Shown: positions 1 to 12,180 of the stretch, piece by piece
Layout: every line of letters starts with the position of its first letter
How positions within the stretch are numbered: the stretch's first letter is position 1
Assembly (NCBI RefSeq): GCF_932294415.1
Contig: NC_065545.1
Span: 19,100,857-19,164,856 of the forward strand
Source: Quercus robur
Taxonomy: Eukaryota > Streptophyta > Magnoliopsida > Fagales > Fagaceae
DNA length: 64,000 nucleotides
Direction of reading: 5' to 3'
Translations under genes and position numbers: made by a program
Notes under the pieces: generated by a model
The model's input: the letters and a program-made list of their open reading frames with translations, nothing else
Database searches by the model: none
Told to the model about the DNA's origin: nothing

Positions 1-205
1 AACCTTGCTTGAGTTTGTGTTGGTAGTACACCAATTGAACCATTGCACTCTCTCTTCTTTCTTCAATAAAATCTAAGCACTTTTCTAGCAACTCATTGTT
101 ACTGCTCGGACTAAATGAGCTGGTCTTTAGCGTTGAGAAGCCAGTTTCTAAAGGAATAACAACCTCGGCTCTATAAGTCATTGAAAAGGGAGTCTCCCTG
201 GTTGA
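1..205 (-). mobile_element. Ty3/gypsy integrase C-terminal fragment (fossil)
   Basis: The minus-strand translation resembles the end of a plant Ty3/gypsy integrase: a stretch like RETPFSMTYRAEVVIPLE, followed by a helix ending YYQHKLKQG. It runs off the window edge and stops matching near 205. It is a short, broken piece of an older element; no LTR is visible. Confidence 0.7.
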
Positions 206-445
206 ACAGATTTTTTTTATGTGAACAGATTTTTTGTTAATGTTTCAAATCAAACCAACCAAACTAATTAAACTGAGCCGATCAAACCGCATTGCTATAG
301 GTCGGAATACTGACCCTAATCGGTATGCATCGGTTTTAATAATTACAAAACCGATCCCTATCGGTTTGGTAACAAATTTGAAAAAAAACCGAGCTGACTG
401 AACCGTGCACAACCGTAGTAGGAATAGAGGAAGTGCTCTACAACT

Positions 446-483
<38 letters not shown>

Positions 484-489
<6 letters not shown>

Positions 490-691
490 TTAAATATATA
501 ATATATTTTAAACATATATTAAAATATGGGTGGGTCGGGTCGGGTTTAGCAGGTTTAATTTTATGACCCAAACCCAACCCGACCCGCTAAAAAAAAAATT
601 GTAACCCAACCCACCAAGCCCTAAAAACTGACTAAACTTAGCGGGTTGGATTGGGTCGGGTCGGGTTTGGTGGGTTTTATGCACACCCCTA
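484..691. repeat. GGGTCGGGT-rich segment with hAT-like terminus
   Basis: This low-complexity segment of GGGT/ACCC motifs ends with GCACACCCCTA at 681-691. That is the same terminal sequence as the well-supported hAT element at 37228-43230. It is preceded by a poly-T run at about 450-482. No opposite end or target duplication could be fixed, so only a terminal remnant is claimed. The rest of 206-914 shows nothing else. Confidence 0.4.
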
Positions 692-914
692 ATTTTTTAA
701 TTCATAGAAAAGAGTGAATCCATGAATTTCGAGAAAGCGGCTTGCAAATGCAACACACAAAAACCATCCTCGGAGCATTTGCTTTTTTCTTAAATTGATC
801 CGTGCGCTTGTAGTCAAAAGCAGTCTGGAAACTCTAGTAGCTGATAGTCCCGTAGAAGCACAAGCCATTAGCCATATAGATTCTTTTGTTTATAAAGGTT
901 GATTGATAACTTAC

Positions 915-930
915 ACAACGCCTGATTCCT
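915..930. repeat. LINE target-site duplication, left copy
   Basis: ACAACGCCTGATTCCT, identical to 6751-6766. It abuts the poly-T (poly-A of the minus-strand element) that starts at 931. Confidence 0.93.
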
Positions 931-942
931 TTTTTTTTTTTT

Positions 943-3850
943 GAAACCAAAGCAAATTGCTGAATTCATTGCCAATAAGAAAAGAAAGTACAACAAGCTC
1001 CAGGAAAAAGCAGATTACAAACTATCTTCCTGAACAATTTGAAACAGCCAAGGAGGACCTACTCCTCTCCACACTTGAGATAATTCCTTTTGCCTTCCAA
1101 ACTGAGCCAACTCGTGAGCTGTCTTGTTGTATTCTCTTTTCACATGCTTGATTTTCCAGCTATTAAAAGAAGCAAGCAGACTATGAATTCCTTGATAAAT
1201 ATGGCCAAGACAGCCACCATTTCTAGCTGCTAAAACACTATTAACTACTACTAGAGCATTAGATTCCAAAATTATTTGGGAAAGCTTTTGCTCCTTGGCA
1301 AGAAGGAGACCACATTCCATCGCTAAAGCTTCAACTTCCTCCACTGAGTATTTGCCTTGTAGATATTTACAACAAGCAGCAACAATATTGCCAGCTGAGT
1401 CCCTAATTACAGCTCCCACACTAGAGTTCTTTTCACCATCCGAAGTAGGACCATCAACATTGATCTTGAATATACCTGGAGGAGGCGCTAGCCACTTACC
1501 TTCTGACCGGGACAAGCTTTGAGCACAAGCTTTTGAAGCATTTTTGAATTCAAAAATATATTTCTTTGCAAAGCTCCAAATATGATCAGGCATTTGACTT
1601 GAGAACTCATACACAATTCTATTTCTATTGCACCAAATTGCCCAAGCGGCCCTAAAGAAAATCTCCAAGTCACTGGATGAACCATATTCCAAAATCTCCA
1701 TAGCAATATCTACAATATTTCTATTTACATTCAATAACAAAACCGGACAGTCCAGCCAACAACTCCATACCCTCTTAGCCATTTCACATTTCACAAAGAC
1801 ATGACAACTTGTTTCAGGCTCCATGCCACAAACCGGGCAAACATCACAGGTATCAACACCTCTCTTATGCAGATTCACAAAAGTAGGAAGAGCATTCTTG
1901 CATAATCTCCAAGCAAAGATACGTACCTTAGGAGGAATGTTTAGGTGCCATAGCTTTTTCCATAGAGGACCTCTAGAATCACCAGTAGAACATTCGCCTA
2001 CCTCCAAAGTATCAAGCACTCCAACAACAATATACTACGCACTTCTAACACTGAATTCTCCTTTTCTATTCCCCACCCATATAATCTGGTCTTCTGGAAG
2101 GCTGTGGCAAAGGGGAATATTTAGAATAGTCCTTTCTTCAAAAGGCAAGAATAGAGATTTCACTACATCACCTTTCCACCTCCTAGTATCTCTATCAATA
2201 AGCGATGAGACCCTAGGGTAATCATTAAAAGGCTTCGGGGGGGAGATAACTTTGTATGTTGTTGGAGTCAGAAGCCATTTATCCTCCCAAATAAGAATCT
2301 TCTCACCATTGCCAACTCGCCATCGGGTGCCTCTTTTCACAACTTCCAACCCATTGAAAATGCTCCTCCAAGTATAAGAAGGGCTGGATCCAAGCTTAGC
2401 GTGAAAAATATCACCATGCGGATAATATCTTGCTTTAAAAATTTGGGCCACCAGAGAGTTAGGATTCAAAATCAATCTCCAACCTTGCTTAGCTAGCATA
2501 GCAAGGTTGAAAGCCTGAAGATTTCTGAACCCCATTCCACCACTCAACTTAGACTTACACATTTCCTTCCAACTTACCCAAGCAATTTTTGACTCTTGAC
2601 CCCTTTGACCCCACCAAAATTTCCTCATCATTGTTTCCATCTCATCACAAAGGCTTTTCGGGATATGGAAACAACTCATCGTGTATGTTGGGATTGCTTG
2701 AGCAACAGCTTTAATAAGGACCTCTCAGCCACCCACTGAAAGCATTTTTTCCTTCCACCTCGATAATTTCCTCCCCACCCTCTCTTTAATTTCAACAAAA
2801 ATTTCAACTTTTGACTTGCCAATCATTGAGGGTAATCCAAGGTATTTTTTGTGGCGAGTATCTTGCATAGGCCCCAACATATTCAACACTTCACTTCTTC
2901 TATCACCCGGGGTATTATTGCTAAAAAAGACTGAAGATTTATCCGCATTAATCTTCTGACCCGATGCCTCTTCATATAATTGGAGAATATTGATAAGATT
3001 CTGGCATTCTTGACCATTTGCTTTGCAGAATAAAAGACTGTCATCCGCAAAAAGCAGATGAGTAATCTTGGGGCAGCCACGACATATAGAAACTCCACTT
3101 ATTCTGTGATTTCTGGCTGTATCATTAATAAGAGAGGAAAAGCCATCTGCACATAAAGGAAAGATATAAGGCGAAATAGGGTCTCCTTGACGGAGACCCC
3201 TCGAAGGAGTAATGTTACCATAAACAGCCCCATTAACACGGATAGAGTAAGATACAGAAGTAATACAATGCATGATCAACTCTACCCATTTCTCATGAAA
3301 GCCCATTTTAACCGTCACTACTTTAATAAAACCCCACTCCATCCTATCATAGGCTTTACTCATATCTAACTTAATTGCTACAAAACCGTCTTTACCTTCC
3401 TTTTTGTGTTCAAGATAATGCATAAGTTCAAAAGCAGCAGCAGCAAGCACATTGTCGGTAATAAGTCTACCGGAAAGAAATGCACTTTGATTTTCAGATA
3501 TAATCTGAGGAAGGATCACTTTAAGATGATTGACTAACACTTTAGATATGAGTTTATAAACAACGTTACAAAGACTAATAGGTCATCTTTGTGGGGTTTT
3601 TTATTTTTGGCACCAAAGTGATGTTTGTTTTATTAATTTCAGCCATAGACATATTAGAGTTAAGAACATTTAATATCATGCATATCACATCATTACCAAC
3701 AATACCCCAATGATTTTGGAAAAAGGTAGCAGACATACCATCCGGTCCAGGAGTTTTTGTTGGATGCATCTGGTTCAGCGCTATCTCAATTTCCTCCCTA
3801 GTGAATTCTTGAATTAGGGACTGATTCATTTCCTCCGTGACTTTTGTTGG
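943..3850 (-). pseudogene. LINE ORF2 3' half: reverse transcriptase, zf-RVT, RNase H
   Basis: This is the C-terminal part of LINE ORF2. It starts just upstream of the RT domain (KTPGPDGM at about 3750) and continues with RT palm motifs, including SRGLRQGDP and the catalytic FADD. Next come a zf-RVT domain near 1960-1750 (Cys-rich, CDVCPVCG) and an RNase H domain near 1480-1090 (NVDGPTSDG). The ORF stops at 1015, followed by a short 3' UTR and the poly-A. Three open stretches (3540-2725, 2679-2035, 2019-1015) share one frame and are separated by stop codons. The first piece (3829-3575) is in another frame. The stop near 2727 reads TGA where related LINEs have Arg, consistent with CpG decay. 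Confidence 0.9.
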
Positions 3851-3859
3851 AATAGCAAA

Positions 3860-4027
3860 GACTCTCCCCTGTAGGAGCTTTTTCTCTCTCTGTACAGTAA
3901 GAGCTTTCTTTCTCTCTCAGTCAAGTAAGAGCTATTCCCTCCCTAAAAATCTTATCTGGGCTCTTTCTTGGATTACACCATTTTCCCTAAAGTGGTTGTA
4001 GTCCATATTTCATTTGGTTGTAGCCGT
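3860..4027 (+). other. LINE 5' UTR segment
   Basis: This CT-rich leader contains repeated GTAAGAGCT/TTTCTCTCTC motifs and lies between the inversion junction and the ORF1 ATG at 4028. Because the leader is present, the inverted half probably reaches close to the true 5' end of the LINE RNA. Confidence 0.55.
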
Positions 4028-5567
4028 ATGGATCAGGATGTAGTGAATAGTTTGGGAAACTTGAAGCTCACAAAAGAAGAAGAAGAAGAGGATATTGTTA
4101 TTACTAATAGCAACAGTTCTGAAATCTTTGAAGAATGCTCTCTGAGCTTATTTGGGCGTCTACTTTTAGATCGCCATCAAAATCTTAGAGCTGTGAAGAA
4201 CACTCTAAAAGCAGCTTGGAAAATGGGCTCTGATCTGAGAATAGTGGAAGTGGGTAATAATATTTTGCAGTTTAAGTTTGGGTCTAGATACCAGCTAGAG
4301 TGGGTGGAAAGAAGTGGCCCTTGGAATTTTGATAATAACCTCCTTCTTCTTTGCCGATGGAGGAAAGGTTTGACATCAAAAAACATTACTTTCTCCCATT
4401 CTCCTTTTTGGGTGCAAATATGGGGACTGCCATTTGAGAATATGACTGAAGATATTGGAAGAGATATTGGCAGTAAAATTGGAAGAGTGTTGGAGGTGGA
4501 CAAGAGAGCTATACAAATAGACCAAGCAAAGTTTTTAAGAATAAGAGTTGAGGTGCAAATTGATAAACCTCTCCGTAGAGGGGGGTATGTGAAGAATGAT
4601 GAAGGTGGAAGATTTTGGGTGGATTTCAGGTATGAGAGGTTGCCTACTCTCTGTTAACTTGGGCATGATGAAAAACATTGTCAAGGTAGTTCACTGGAGC
4701 AATTATCAGGGAGGCAATATGGTGAATGGCTGAAAGCTAGTGGAGTTTTGAAATTTGGAGGTGAAAAAGATAGGTTGAAAGAGCAGTCCGTGGCTGAGAA
4801 AGGAGGCTTGGCTTCCATGGTGGTGGACAGTGATGCTAGAAAAGGAAGTGGGGCGGGCAGCCAAAGCTCGCCAGCGATGGTGGTTGACGGGAATGTAGAG
4901 GCGGAGAAGGGTGTAGCGCTCATGATGGAGGCGGATCAGTTGGAGCATGAGATGAATCCTGATATGTCAAGTCACAGGAAACACGGTGAGTAGGCCAGAT
5001 GGGAAGAGACGTTGACAGGAGCTTTGAACAGTGTGGAGGAGCAGAAGACACGTGATGGGCAGAATGAAGATAGAACTAGTTCGGTAAGGACTAATTGGAT
5101 TGGGACTGAAGCCGGTCAACAAGTAGTTAGAAAGCCATTTGGGTCGGATACTAATGGGGTTGGTAGTGTAAGCCCACAAAGAATAAATGAGAATGAAGGC
5201 TTAAGTGGGGAAAAGAAGAATGGGCTGAATTTAAATGAGCTTGAAAGGAAAAAGCCCGTGGGGCTAGAAGAAAAAGAGCACTCTTTGGTGGACCGGACAC
5301 AGCCTCCTTGTCCAGACTGTGGGATTGCCCAAGGAACTAAAAGGAGATAAAAAGATTGCTAGAGAAAAAGGGAAAGCCCAAGAGGTCGTGAAGTCAGAAA
5401 GAGCCCAAGAGGTAAGTAAAAAAAGAAAGTTTAATAATGAAATGTTGCTTATCTTTGATGAAAATGTCCATAAACGTTTATGTGCTAACGTTGGGGAACA
5501 TGAAGGGGGTGCAAATTTATTTGATGAAACAGCGGTGATTGCTGAGCAGCACTGCCTAGACCAATGA
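4028..5567 (+). pseudogene. LINE ORF1 (DUF4283-type gag-like protein)
   Basis: ORF1 of the same LINE. It encodes a DUF4283-like RNA-binding region (LKAAWKMGSDLRIVEVG ... GPWNFDNNLLLLCRW ... VQIWGLPFENM). The remains of a CCHC zinc knuckle (LGHDEKHC) follow at about 4660, then a long charged, low-complexity tail. ATG 4028 is preferred over 3968 because the conserved region follows it. An in-frame TAA at 4655 sits exactly where the first knuckle cysteines should be, with several residues missing. There is another stop at 4991 and a frame change near 5320-5350. The final stop at 5565-5567 overlaps the ORF2 start as ATGA. Confidence 0.8.
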
Positions 5568-6750
5568 TTGCTTTAGGTTGGAACTGCTAGGGGCTTGGGA
5601 ACCACCGATCAGTTCGAGTGTTACGCGAGCTTGTGCAATGTTGGAAGCCTAAGATAGTCTTCCTGTCAGAGACAAAAATGAAGAAATATCAAATGGAAAA
5701 GGTGAAATTTAAAATTGGTCTATTGAATGGTTTAACTGTTCCTAGTGTTGGGAGGAATGGGGGTTTAGCTTTGTTATGGTGTAGGGATATTAAGGTTGAA
5801 ATCCAAAGCTATTCTAGGAATTTTGTTGATGCAGTGGTGACTGACCCTGAGTTCGGTTTTAAGTGGCGTATCATCGGTCTCTATGGGAACCCTGAAACTC
5901 ACCGTAGAAAAGAATCATGGGAGTTATTGAGAAGCCTTAGTCGAAAGATCCATCTGCCCTGGTTATGCTTTGGTGATTTTAATGAAATAGTATCGGTGGA
6001 AGAGAAATTGGGCGGGGTGCTAAGATCGCAAAAACAGATGGATGATTTTAGAGAAGTTATTCACCAGTGTAGGTTCAAGGATCTTGGGTTTGTTGGGCCT
6101 AAGTTTACTTGGTGTAATATGCAAGAGGGTGAAAGCAGAATGTTTTTGAGATTGGATCGTGCTTTGGCAACTCTTGATTGGGTTGATCATTATAAAGATG
6201 TAAAAGTGCATCATTTGGTGGAATCCACTTCTGACAATTGCGCTTTGCTTTTAACCGATGATACTGTTGTTAAGAGGTATCCCACTAAACATAGATTTTA
6301 GTTCGAAGCAATGTGGACTAATAGGGCGGATTGCAAAGACATCATCCAAGGGGTCTGGGATGGCTGCCAAGAGTTAAATTCTCCTATGGGAATAGCTGCA
6401 AAATTGAGATGTTGTGCTGATAATTTATCTAGGTGGAACAAATTGGTGTTTGGGCAAATTCCAAAGAAAATTCAGGAGAAAAGGGAGATTCTCAATAGTT
6501 TGGTTTGCAAAGACAGAAATGGCAGCTTGGGCGGTGAAATTAATATTCTAAGGAAAGAAATTAATGAATTATTGGATAGTGAAGAAATTAAGTGGCACCA
6601 GAGAGCTAAGGTGCAATGGCTTGGGCTTGAAGACTGAAATATGAAATATTTTCACACTAAGGCTTCAGATAGAAGGAGGAAAAATTCAATCAGCTGTATC
6701 ATGGATGATGAAGGAAATTGGCATGACTTGATTGATGGCATTGCGGGGTG
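5564..6750 (+). pseudogene. LINE ORF2 5' half: APE-type endonuclease and start of RT region
   Basis: This is the N-terminal part of ORF2: an exonuclease-endonuclease-phosphatase fold starting with ALGWNC, then FLSETKM (catalytic Glu), GDFNEI and FTWCN, with an SDNCALL stretch near the C-terminal His/Asp region. It is followed by the linker that precedes RT (KYFHTKASDRRRKNSI), and it ends abruptly at the target duplication. Everything is in one frame apart from three stops, at about 5588, 6299 and 6635; the last two sit where related LINEs have Gln/Arg codons. The ORF continues, after a short gap, in the minus-strand half. Confidence 0.88.
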
Positions 6751-6766
6751 ACAACGCCTGATTCCT
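6751..6766. repeat. LINE target-site duplication, right copy
   Basis: ACAACGCCTGATTCCT, identical to 915-930. Confidence 0.93.
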
Positions 6767-7139
6767 GACACACTCAAATGTCAAGTTGCTAATTCTAGGC
6801 AACAACTAACAAGAAACGACCTACATGTAGACCCGCAGAGTGAACTACCTAGCATGCCTGTCGTCCTAAAACCATGCGTGCAAAAAAAAGCCCAAAAAGC
6901 TTTATTGACGGAAAGTTTTATCCTTACCTCTGATGGGTGATTTGCTTACCTGAACAGTATTACCAACTACAAATATGTGAATTGGAACTTTTTTTTTTTT
7001 TTTTTTTGAGAATTTGTGAATTGGAACTTAAAAACTGATTATACATGCAATTCAGATTAATGTACAACATTAAATTTAAAATAAAAATACTTGGAATCGA
7101 ATATGCCCTCAACTCACCAATAGAAAAGGAAAATCTTAT

Positions 7140-8395
7140 CTATTGTGGGAGGTCAGAGCCTCTTATAGGTGGAGTGGATTCTGATGGATCACCGAAGCTT
7201 TGGATGCCAATGACCAGGCGGTCGAGGAAAGTAGCATGGTCCAAACCAAGAGTGTCTGGCCTTATCGAAGCCACGGGAGTAGCGGTTGCTATTGTTGGTT
7301 GATTAGAGGCTAATGAAGAAGAAGCACTCTCAGATGCCAATTCTGAACAGGGAAGAACCATATTGAGTTGTGGGGCAAATTTCCTATCATCTGCTAAAAA
7401 TATAAGAAGGTGAATATTCTCGCTATTCAAAGCAGCATTCTGAACTCTTAGTTGCCAAGAAGCCCTGGCAGCATCCTCACAAGTGGCTAGATGTGCCCTT
7501 CGTTTCTTCTCCAACTGTTGGCGCAAAATCTGGCGCTCAGCCTCCCACAACTTTCGCTCAGCCTCTAGACTTCTCAGTTGCTCAGTCAGTCTCACAATGG
7601 CCATTATTGGAGGGTCTGACAAGTACAGGTTGTGCTCAAAGGGAGCTTCGCCCTCAAAGAACTTATAGCCCGTTTGGTTCCACTTTTTGAGCCCAAAAAG
7701 GGCGTTTTCAAAAACACTGAACCCAGTTTTGCGTTTGGTAAGCTCAAAACGCAACTTTTTTATGAAAGTTGCGTTTTGAACTTTTATAAAATGTGAGGAC
7801 AAAACGCGGAAGGAAAATGGTGAGGCAGCGGTCCATAAATCAAAACGCGCTGTGCGCGTTTTGTCATATTACCGTTGTAATGGGCAAAAAGACCATTTTA
7901 CCCAGCAGAAAGTCGCCCCTCATCTCTCATCTCTGCTCTCCCTTCGCATTTTACCCAGCAGAAAGTCGCCCCTCCATCTCTTCTCTCTGCCTTGCTCTGC
8001 CTTCGTAAGTCTCTCTACTCTCTCTGTCTTTTTTCTTTGTCTTCCTTTTCTTCTTCCGCTTCGTCTTCCTCTTCTTCTTCTTTCTTTCTTTCTTTCTGGT
8101 TCTTCCTCTCCGTAAGTCTTTCTGTAGTTTTGGATTGTGGTTTGTTTTATGGGTAATGATTTTTCTGTGTGTTCTTTGGGTTGATTTGTTATGGGTATGG
8201 GTTGTTTTGATTTGGACCGAACCGGGGTTGATTCTCATGGGTCTGATTTGGGTTTTTTTGGTTTTGATTTCTCTGTTCTTTGGTTGATTTCTCATGGATC
8301 TGGGTTTGATTTCTCACTTTTGGTGTGTGGGTTTTGATTTCTCAGGTACCAAAAACACTGATCTGCTACCAAAAACCAAGTACCAACACTGATCT

Positions 8396-8429
<34 letters not shown>

Positions 8430-10344
8430 GAGTGTGGGAAAAAAAATTTCGGATCTTGCTATGAATGGGTATTGTTCCTTTACTTGTTTTGTTATTTGTT
8501 TTTGCTGATTGGAATATATAATGAAGTGTTAGTTTGATGAATATATAATGGGTATTGTTTTCGGATCTTGCTGATTGGAATATATACATGTTCTCATGAA
8601 GTGTTTTTGTTTATTTGTTTTGTTATAACAAAATTTCGGATCTTGCTATGAATGTGTATTAACTTGGAGATATTGTTATGCTTCACAGACTGGTTGTAAC
8701 ATTTTGTACTCTTCGAAGAACTTATATATTTCAGTTGTGTTAGCTTGTGTTTTGGTTTGTAACATTTAATGTCTAGATCAATGATACAATTTATTTTTTA
8801 TTCGCCTCTCCCTGTAATGGACGTTTAGATTTCACTTTTCTGTGTTTTCCTTTACTGATGTCAAGGCAGTTCAAGCAAGTATTAGCAAAGGTTATATGAT
8901 TAAATTATTTTAATTCCCCAGGATACTTAATTTGACCCTTAAAATTTTGAGTTGCTTTTATTTTGGCCTTGTACGTTTCAAAATTTTATTTTGGCATTTT
9001 ATGTTTGATTCCATTTTCATATTAGTTCTACTGTCTATTTCCATTAGTAATTTGATCATCCATAATATGTTTTTCTACCTACAATTAAATTCTTGCATTC
9101 CACAACATTTAGAGATTGTATTCCATGAAATAGTTAAATCTTCAGGGTGTCTGTTGGTTAGATTAGTGAAAATGGATAGCATGACCAATATGGTTAGATT
9201 AGTGAAATTGATGCTATGAATATATAACACTGATCTGAATTTTTGATGCTAAAATAACATATATGCTTTCTCTATCATAACATAGTATATGCGAAAATAA
9301 CATATACATAACATAACATGGTCACTGTACTTTGCTGATTTAACAATGCATGCATATGTGACTGTAGTTTGGTCACTGCATGAACTTGAAGTTCTTAATG
9401 TGAGAAGCATGTATGATAGCTTTTGAAACTTTCTCAGCCACTTAAGTACTTGTTCTTCATGCATCAGTGCTACTATATTTCCTTAAACAAATTCAAGTTT
9501 TCCAAAAGTGCAAGTGCCTAGGAAGGTGGTCAATGTGTGCTCGTTTATGCTTATGTATTGATGTCAACATATAACCTGGAAAATAGAGAAAGTGTCAAAG
9601 ACGAGGATTTGATTGCTAAGTGTCAAAGACGAGAAAATGTCAACAGACCCTGCGATGGTGGTTCTTCCTGATTCCATTGCTAATTCCATTTGGGGGGATA
9701 ATAATTAGTAGTTGTCTTTTTTTTATAATATCCTGTAGTACAATCTAAACTTGGGTTATCGGTATGTATTTTATCATCTTTTTTACATTTTTGTGTTGTA
9801 CAATTTAAACTTAGATTATTGATATGTATTTTATATGTTTTTACATTATTATGTAGTACAATTTAAACTTAGATTATTGGTGTATATTTTATCATCTTTT
9901 TACATTTTTATTTTGTGCTTCATGTTGATGGAAATTATTTAGATTTAATTAATATTATTATTATTATTGTTTAGTAAGTATATGAAATAGATGATTTAAT
10001 AAGTATGAAATAAACTCACATCCACAAAAAAAAAAAAAAACAAAACAAAAGTTTGAAATAAATTCCCTTATATATACATTGTCCTTTTTGGTCATTTATC
10101 CCTCAAAAAGCCACTTTTAACAGTTTTTACCAAACACTCAGCTTTTTCATTATGCACTTTTTAACAGCTTTTACCAAACACTCAGTTTTTTGAAACTCCA
10201 CTTTTTCATTATGCACTTTTACAAAACTCCATTTTTTCATTATGCACTTTTTCAAAAAGCTGAACCAAACTCACCCTTAGTCTCTAGCAAATTTTCTTGG
10301 AAGTTGGACCAACCATGTCGCCCGTTACCTTTGGAAGGTCGATC
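7140..10344 (-). CDS. Last exon of unrecognised coiled-coil protein, split by a transposon
   Basis: Minus-strand coding sequence in two parts: 10344-10280 and 7665-7140. The first part starts just after a plausible splice acceptor (TTCTTGTAG). Both parts are open in the same frame across the insertion once one TTA duplication is discounted. The downstream part encodes a Leu/Glu/Arg-rich coiled coil (RLTEQLRSLEAERKLWEAE and on, about 60 residues), then a Ser/Ala/Thr-rich tail, ending with TAG at 7140. I do not recognise the family. It may be a host gene or part of an old repeat-encoded protein. No upstream exon could be assigned with confidence. The insertion almost certainly destroys the product. 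Confidence 0.5.
7666..10276. mobile_element. PIF/Harbinger-like element, non-autonomous, 2.6 kb
   Basis: The ends match as terminal inverted repeats: left TAGCCCGTTTGGTTCC, right end reverse-complementing to GGGTGAGTTTGGTTC. They share GTTTGGTTC at the same offset. Flanking trinucleotides are TTA on both sides (7663-7665 and 10277-10279), the usual PIF/Harbinger target. The subterminal right end repeats TTTTTCATTATGCAC three times and AACAGYTTTTACCAAACACTCA twice. The interior holds CT-rich sequence, a 54-bp direct repeat (near 7894 and 7948) and AT-rich filler, with no transposase. Harbinger assignment rests on the TTA target and the GTTTGGTT terminus. Confidence 0.7.
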
Positions 10345-10399
10345 CTACAAGAATATAGGAAGCCCAAAAACAAACGGTGAGGCATAAATCAAATATAAA

Positions 10400-11433
10400 A
10401 TGGACAAAACATAAACGTTCCTTTTACATTGTATTTGCAATGTAGATTTATATTCATAAAAAGTGGTTAAGTGCTTTTTTTTTTTTTTTTTTTGGAGAAA
10501 CATAAAAAGTGGTTTAAGTGTTGACATTTGCAAAAAGTGTACAATATATGCCACTTTTTATGTGCCTACAATGTAAACATATGAAAATCCAATCCAACGT
10601 AAAAATAGACACATCTCAAAGACTCAAAACAGTTTTCCTTCGAATATGTCTAAACAGCAAACAAAAACGTGTAGTATTTAAAAAAAAAAAAAAAAAAAAT
10701 TTTAGCATTGTCACATGATCTATTTAATTTAGTCACTAAAATAGTCATATGTGGTATTCTAATCAAAGTGGTGCTATTGTTACTAAAAGTTTTACTATAT
10801 AGCCTTTGCAAATTGGTGTGTCACCAAGCAAAATAAGGTAATCAAACATTTATTTGTTATGTTTTAAAATTTACCAATCACATTCATTGCCTCTGTCAGT
10901 TTGTAAAGATTACATAATAAAATTTGTGGTATTTTTAACTATAGAAGCTTAAGCAAGAAATAACAAAGGAAACTTATGTTTGGAGTGAGAAAATATTAAT
11001 GAGAAATTGCATTTAGCTTAACTAGGACTGAGATTGGATCGGGTTCATAGGCACCGGCACAACCTAACCCAATAAAAAATGAGTTTTCTAAGGGAGAAAC
11101 TCAACCCAACCCGCAGATTCCCCCTCCCATGTTGTTTTGGGCCTTTTTTTCCCACATTTTTTGAGGATTTTTTTTAATTGGTGCATTTTACTACCTATGG
11201 TTTAAACTTACACATTTTACTATGAACTAATCTTATATAGAGGGACTCATGATCATGATCATAGAGAAGGAAAATAGCTAGACAGCCTAGACTTACGTAA
11301 TTGGCTGGCTTGATTCACAGTGTCTCTCCATGGAAAAAAAAATCTCAAAATTCAAAAATGGTAACAATTCTAAAGATTTGAACAATAAAACTTTTCAAGA
11401 AGGAAGAGAATGCATATAAAGTATTTAAGTGTG
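10400..11433. other. Non-coding stretch
   Basis: AT-rich intergenic sequence with poly-T (about 10467-10495) and poly-A (about 10680-10699) runs and a short CAACCCAACCC-type segment near 11030-11130. No gene or well-bounded repeat was seen. Confidence 0.5.
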
Positions 11434-11600
11434 GACAAAACTTAGATACAATACTTTAGGTGCTGTTCCTTAGGTTTCTCTCTTAAGATTCAGTCATGTG
11501 GCTACTTAACTTAAAAATACACTTCCATCCTATGAGAAAAAATCCATATGGTAGAATTTTAAAAGGGGAACTTAAGGAACAACACCTAAGTCTTGCTCTT
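11434..11600. repeat. MITE, family A copy 1
   Basis: About 165 bp beginning CAAAACTTAGATACAATAC and ending GAACAACACCTAAGTCTTG, so the ends are imperfect inverted repeats. The core ACACTTCCATCCTATGAG is shared with copies at 14371-14534 and 58143-58299. Confidence 0.7.
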
Positions 11601-12180
11601 TAAGTGTGATTGATGTCAAAAAAGGAATAAGAAATTGGAGGGAAAGTTTTTCCTTCCATGGCTGCGCAAATCACAAGGCACAGGTCTGGTATATTATAGA
11701 GGGAAAGAGAAGACTTTGTGAGATTTTATTAGCTACCAACCCTAACCTCTTTTTAAGAATTTGAATACAAAAAGTTTCTTTTTTTTTTTTTTTTATAAAA
11801 AAAAATAGCTATATATATATATTTTTAATATAAGTTAGAAATTTTAATCTAACCTAATCTAAGTGTGTATGTGTGTAAATTTCCTCCTGGAAACTTGAAC
11901 CTCGATTCTTACCCCCCATACCTCACAAACACTTAATATTTGTGAAGTGACTATCGCATCAAGAGTGTGCAATAGTATAAATAGCTATTCTTTAAAATGA
12001 ATAAGTAATAGTTATTTCAATTCTACATCTTGTATTTATTGTAATACTTATTCATATGACTATGTAATTATCATTATAATGTACTAAACGTGCCGAAAAT
12101 TCATCAACCAAATTAGAAAGTTAGTGTGATGAGGAAATCAAACACAAAAGGTTTACAACTATAAGATTGAATAATTGTAG

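Larger units (their letters stand above)
915..6766 (-). mobile_element. L1-type LINE with inverted 5' half (twin priming)
   Basis: A single LINE insertion in two head-to-head halves. The 3' half lies on the minus strand (about 3850 down to 943), ending in a poly-A tail that reads as T at 931-942. The 5' half lies on the plus strand (about 3860 to 6750). The outer ends carry the perfect 16-bp duplication ACAACGCCTGATTCCT at 915-930 and 6751-6766. The plus half ends early in the reverse-transcriptase ORF, and the minus half begins a little further into the same ORF. The two halves are therefore complementary parts of one element, as 5' inversion by twin priming predicts. Several in-frame stops and frameshifts show it is dead. 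Confidence 0.93.

Noticed and set aside
1295-2221. Plus-strand ORFs over the LINE 3' half
   Set aside because: Complement of the RT/RNase H coding strand.
7951-8295. Lys/Arg/Thr-rich minus-strand ORF
   Set aside because: It is the complement of a CT-rich, GTTTTGATTT-rich stretch inside the PIF-like element; low complexity, no domain.
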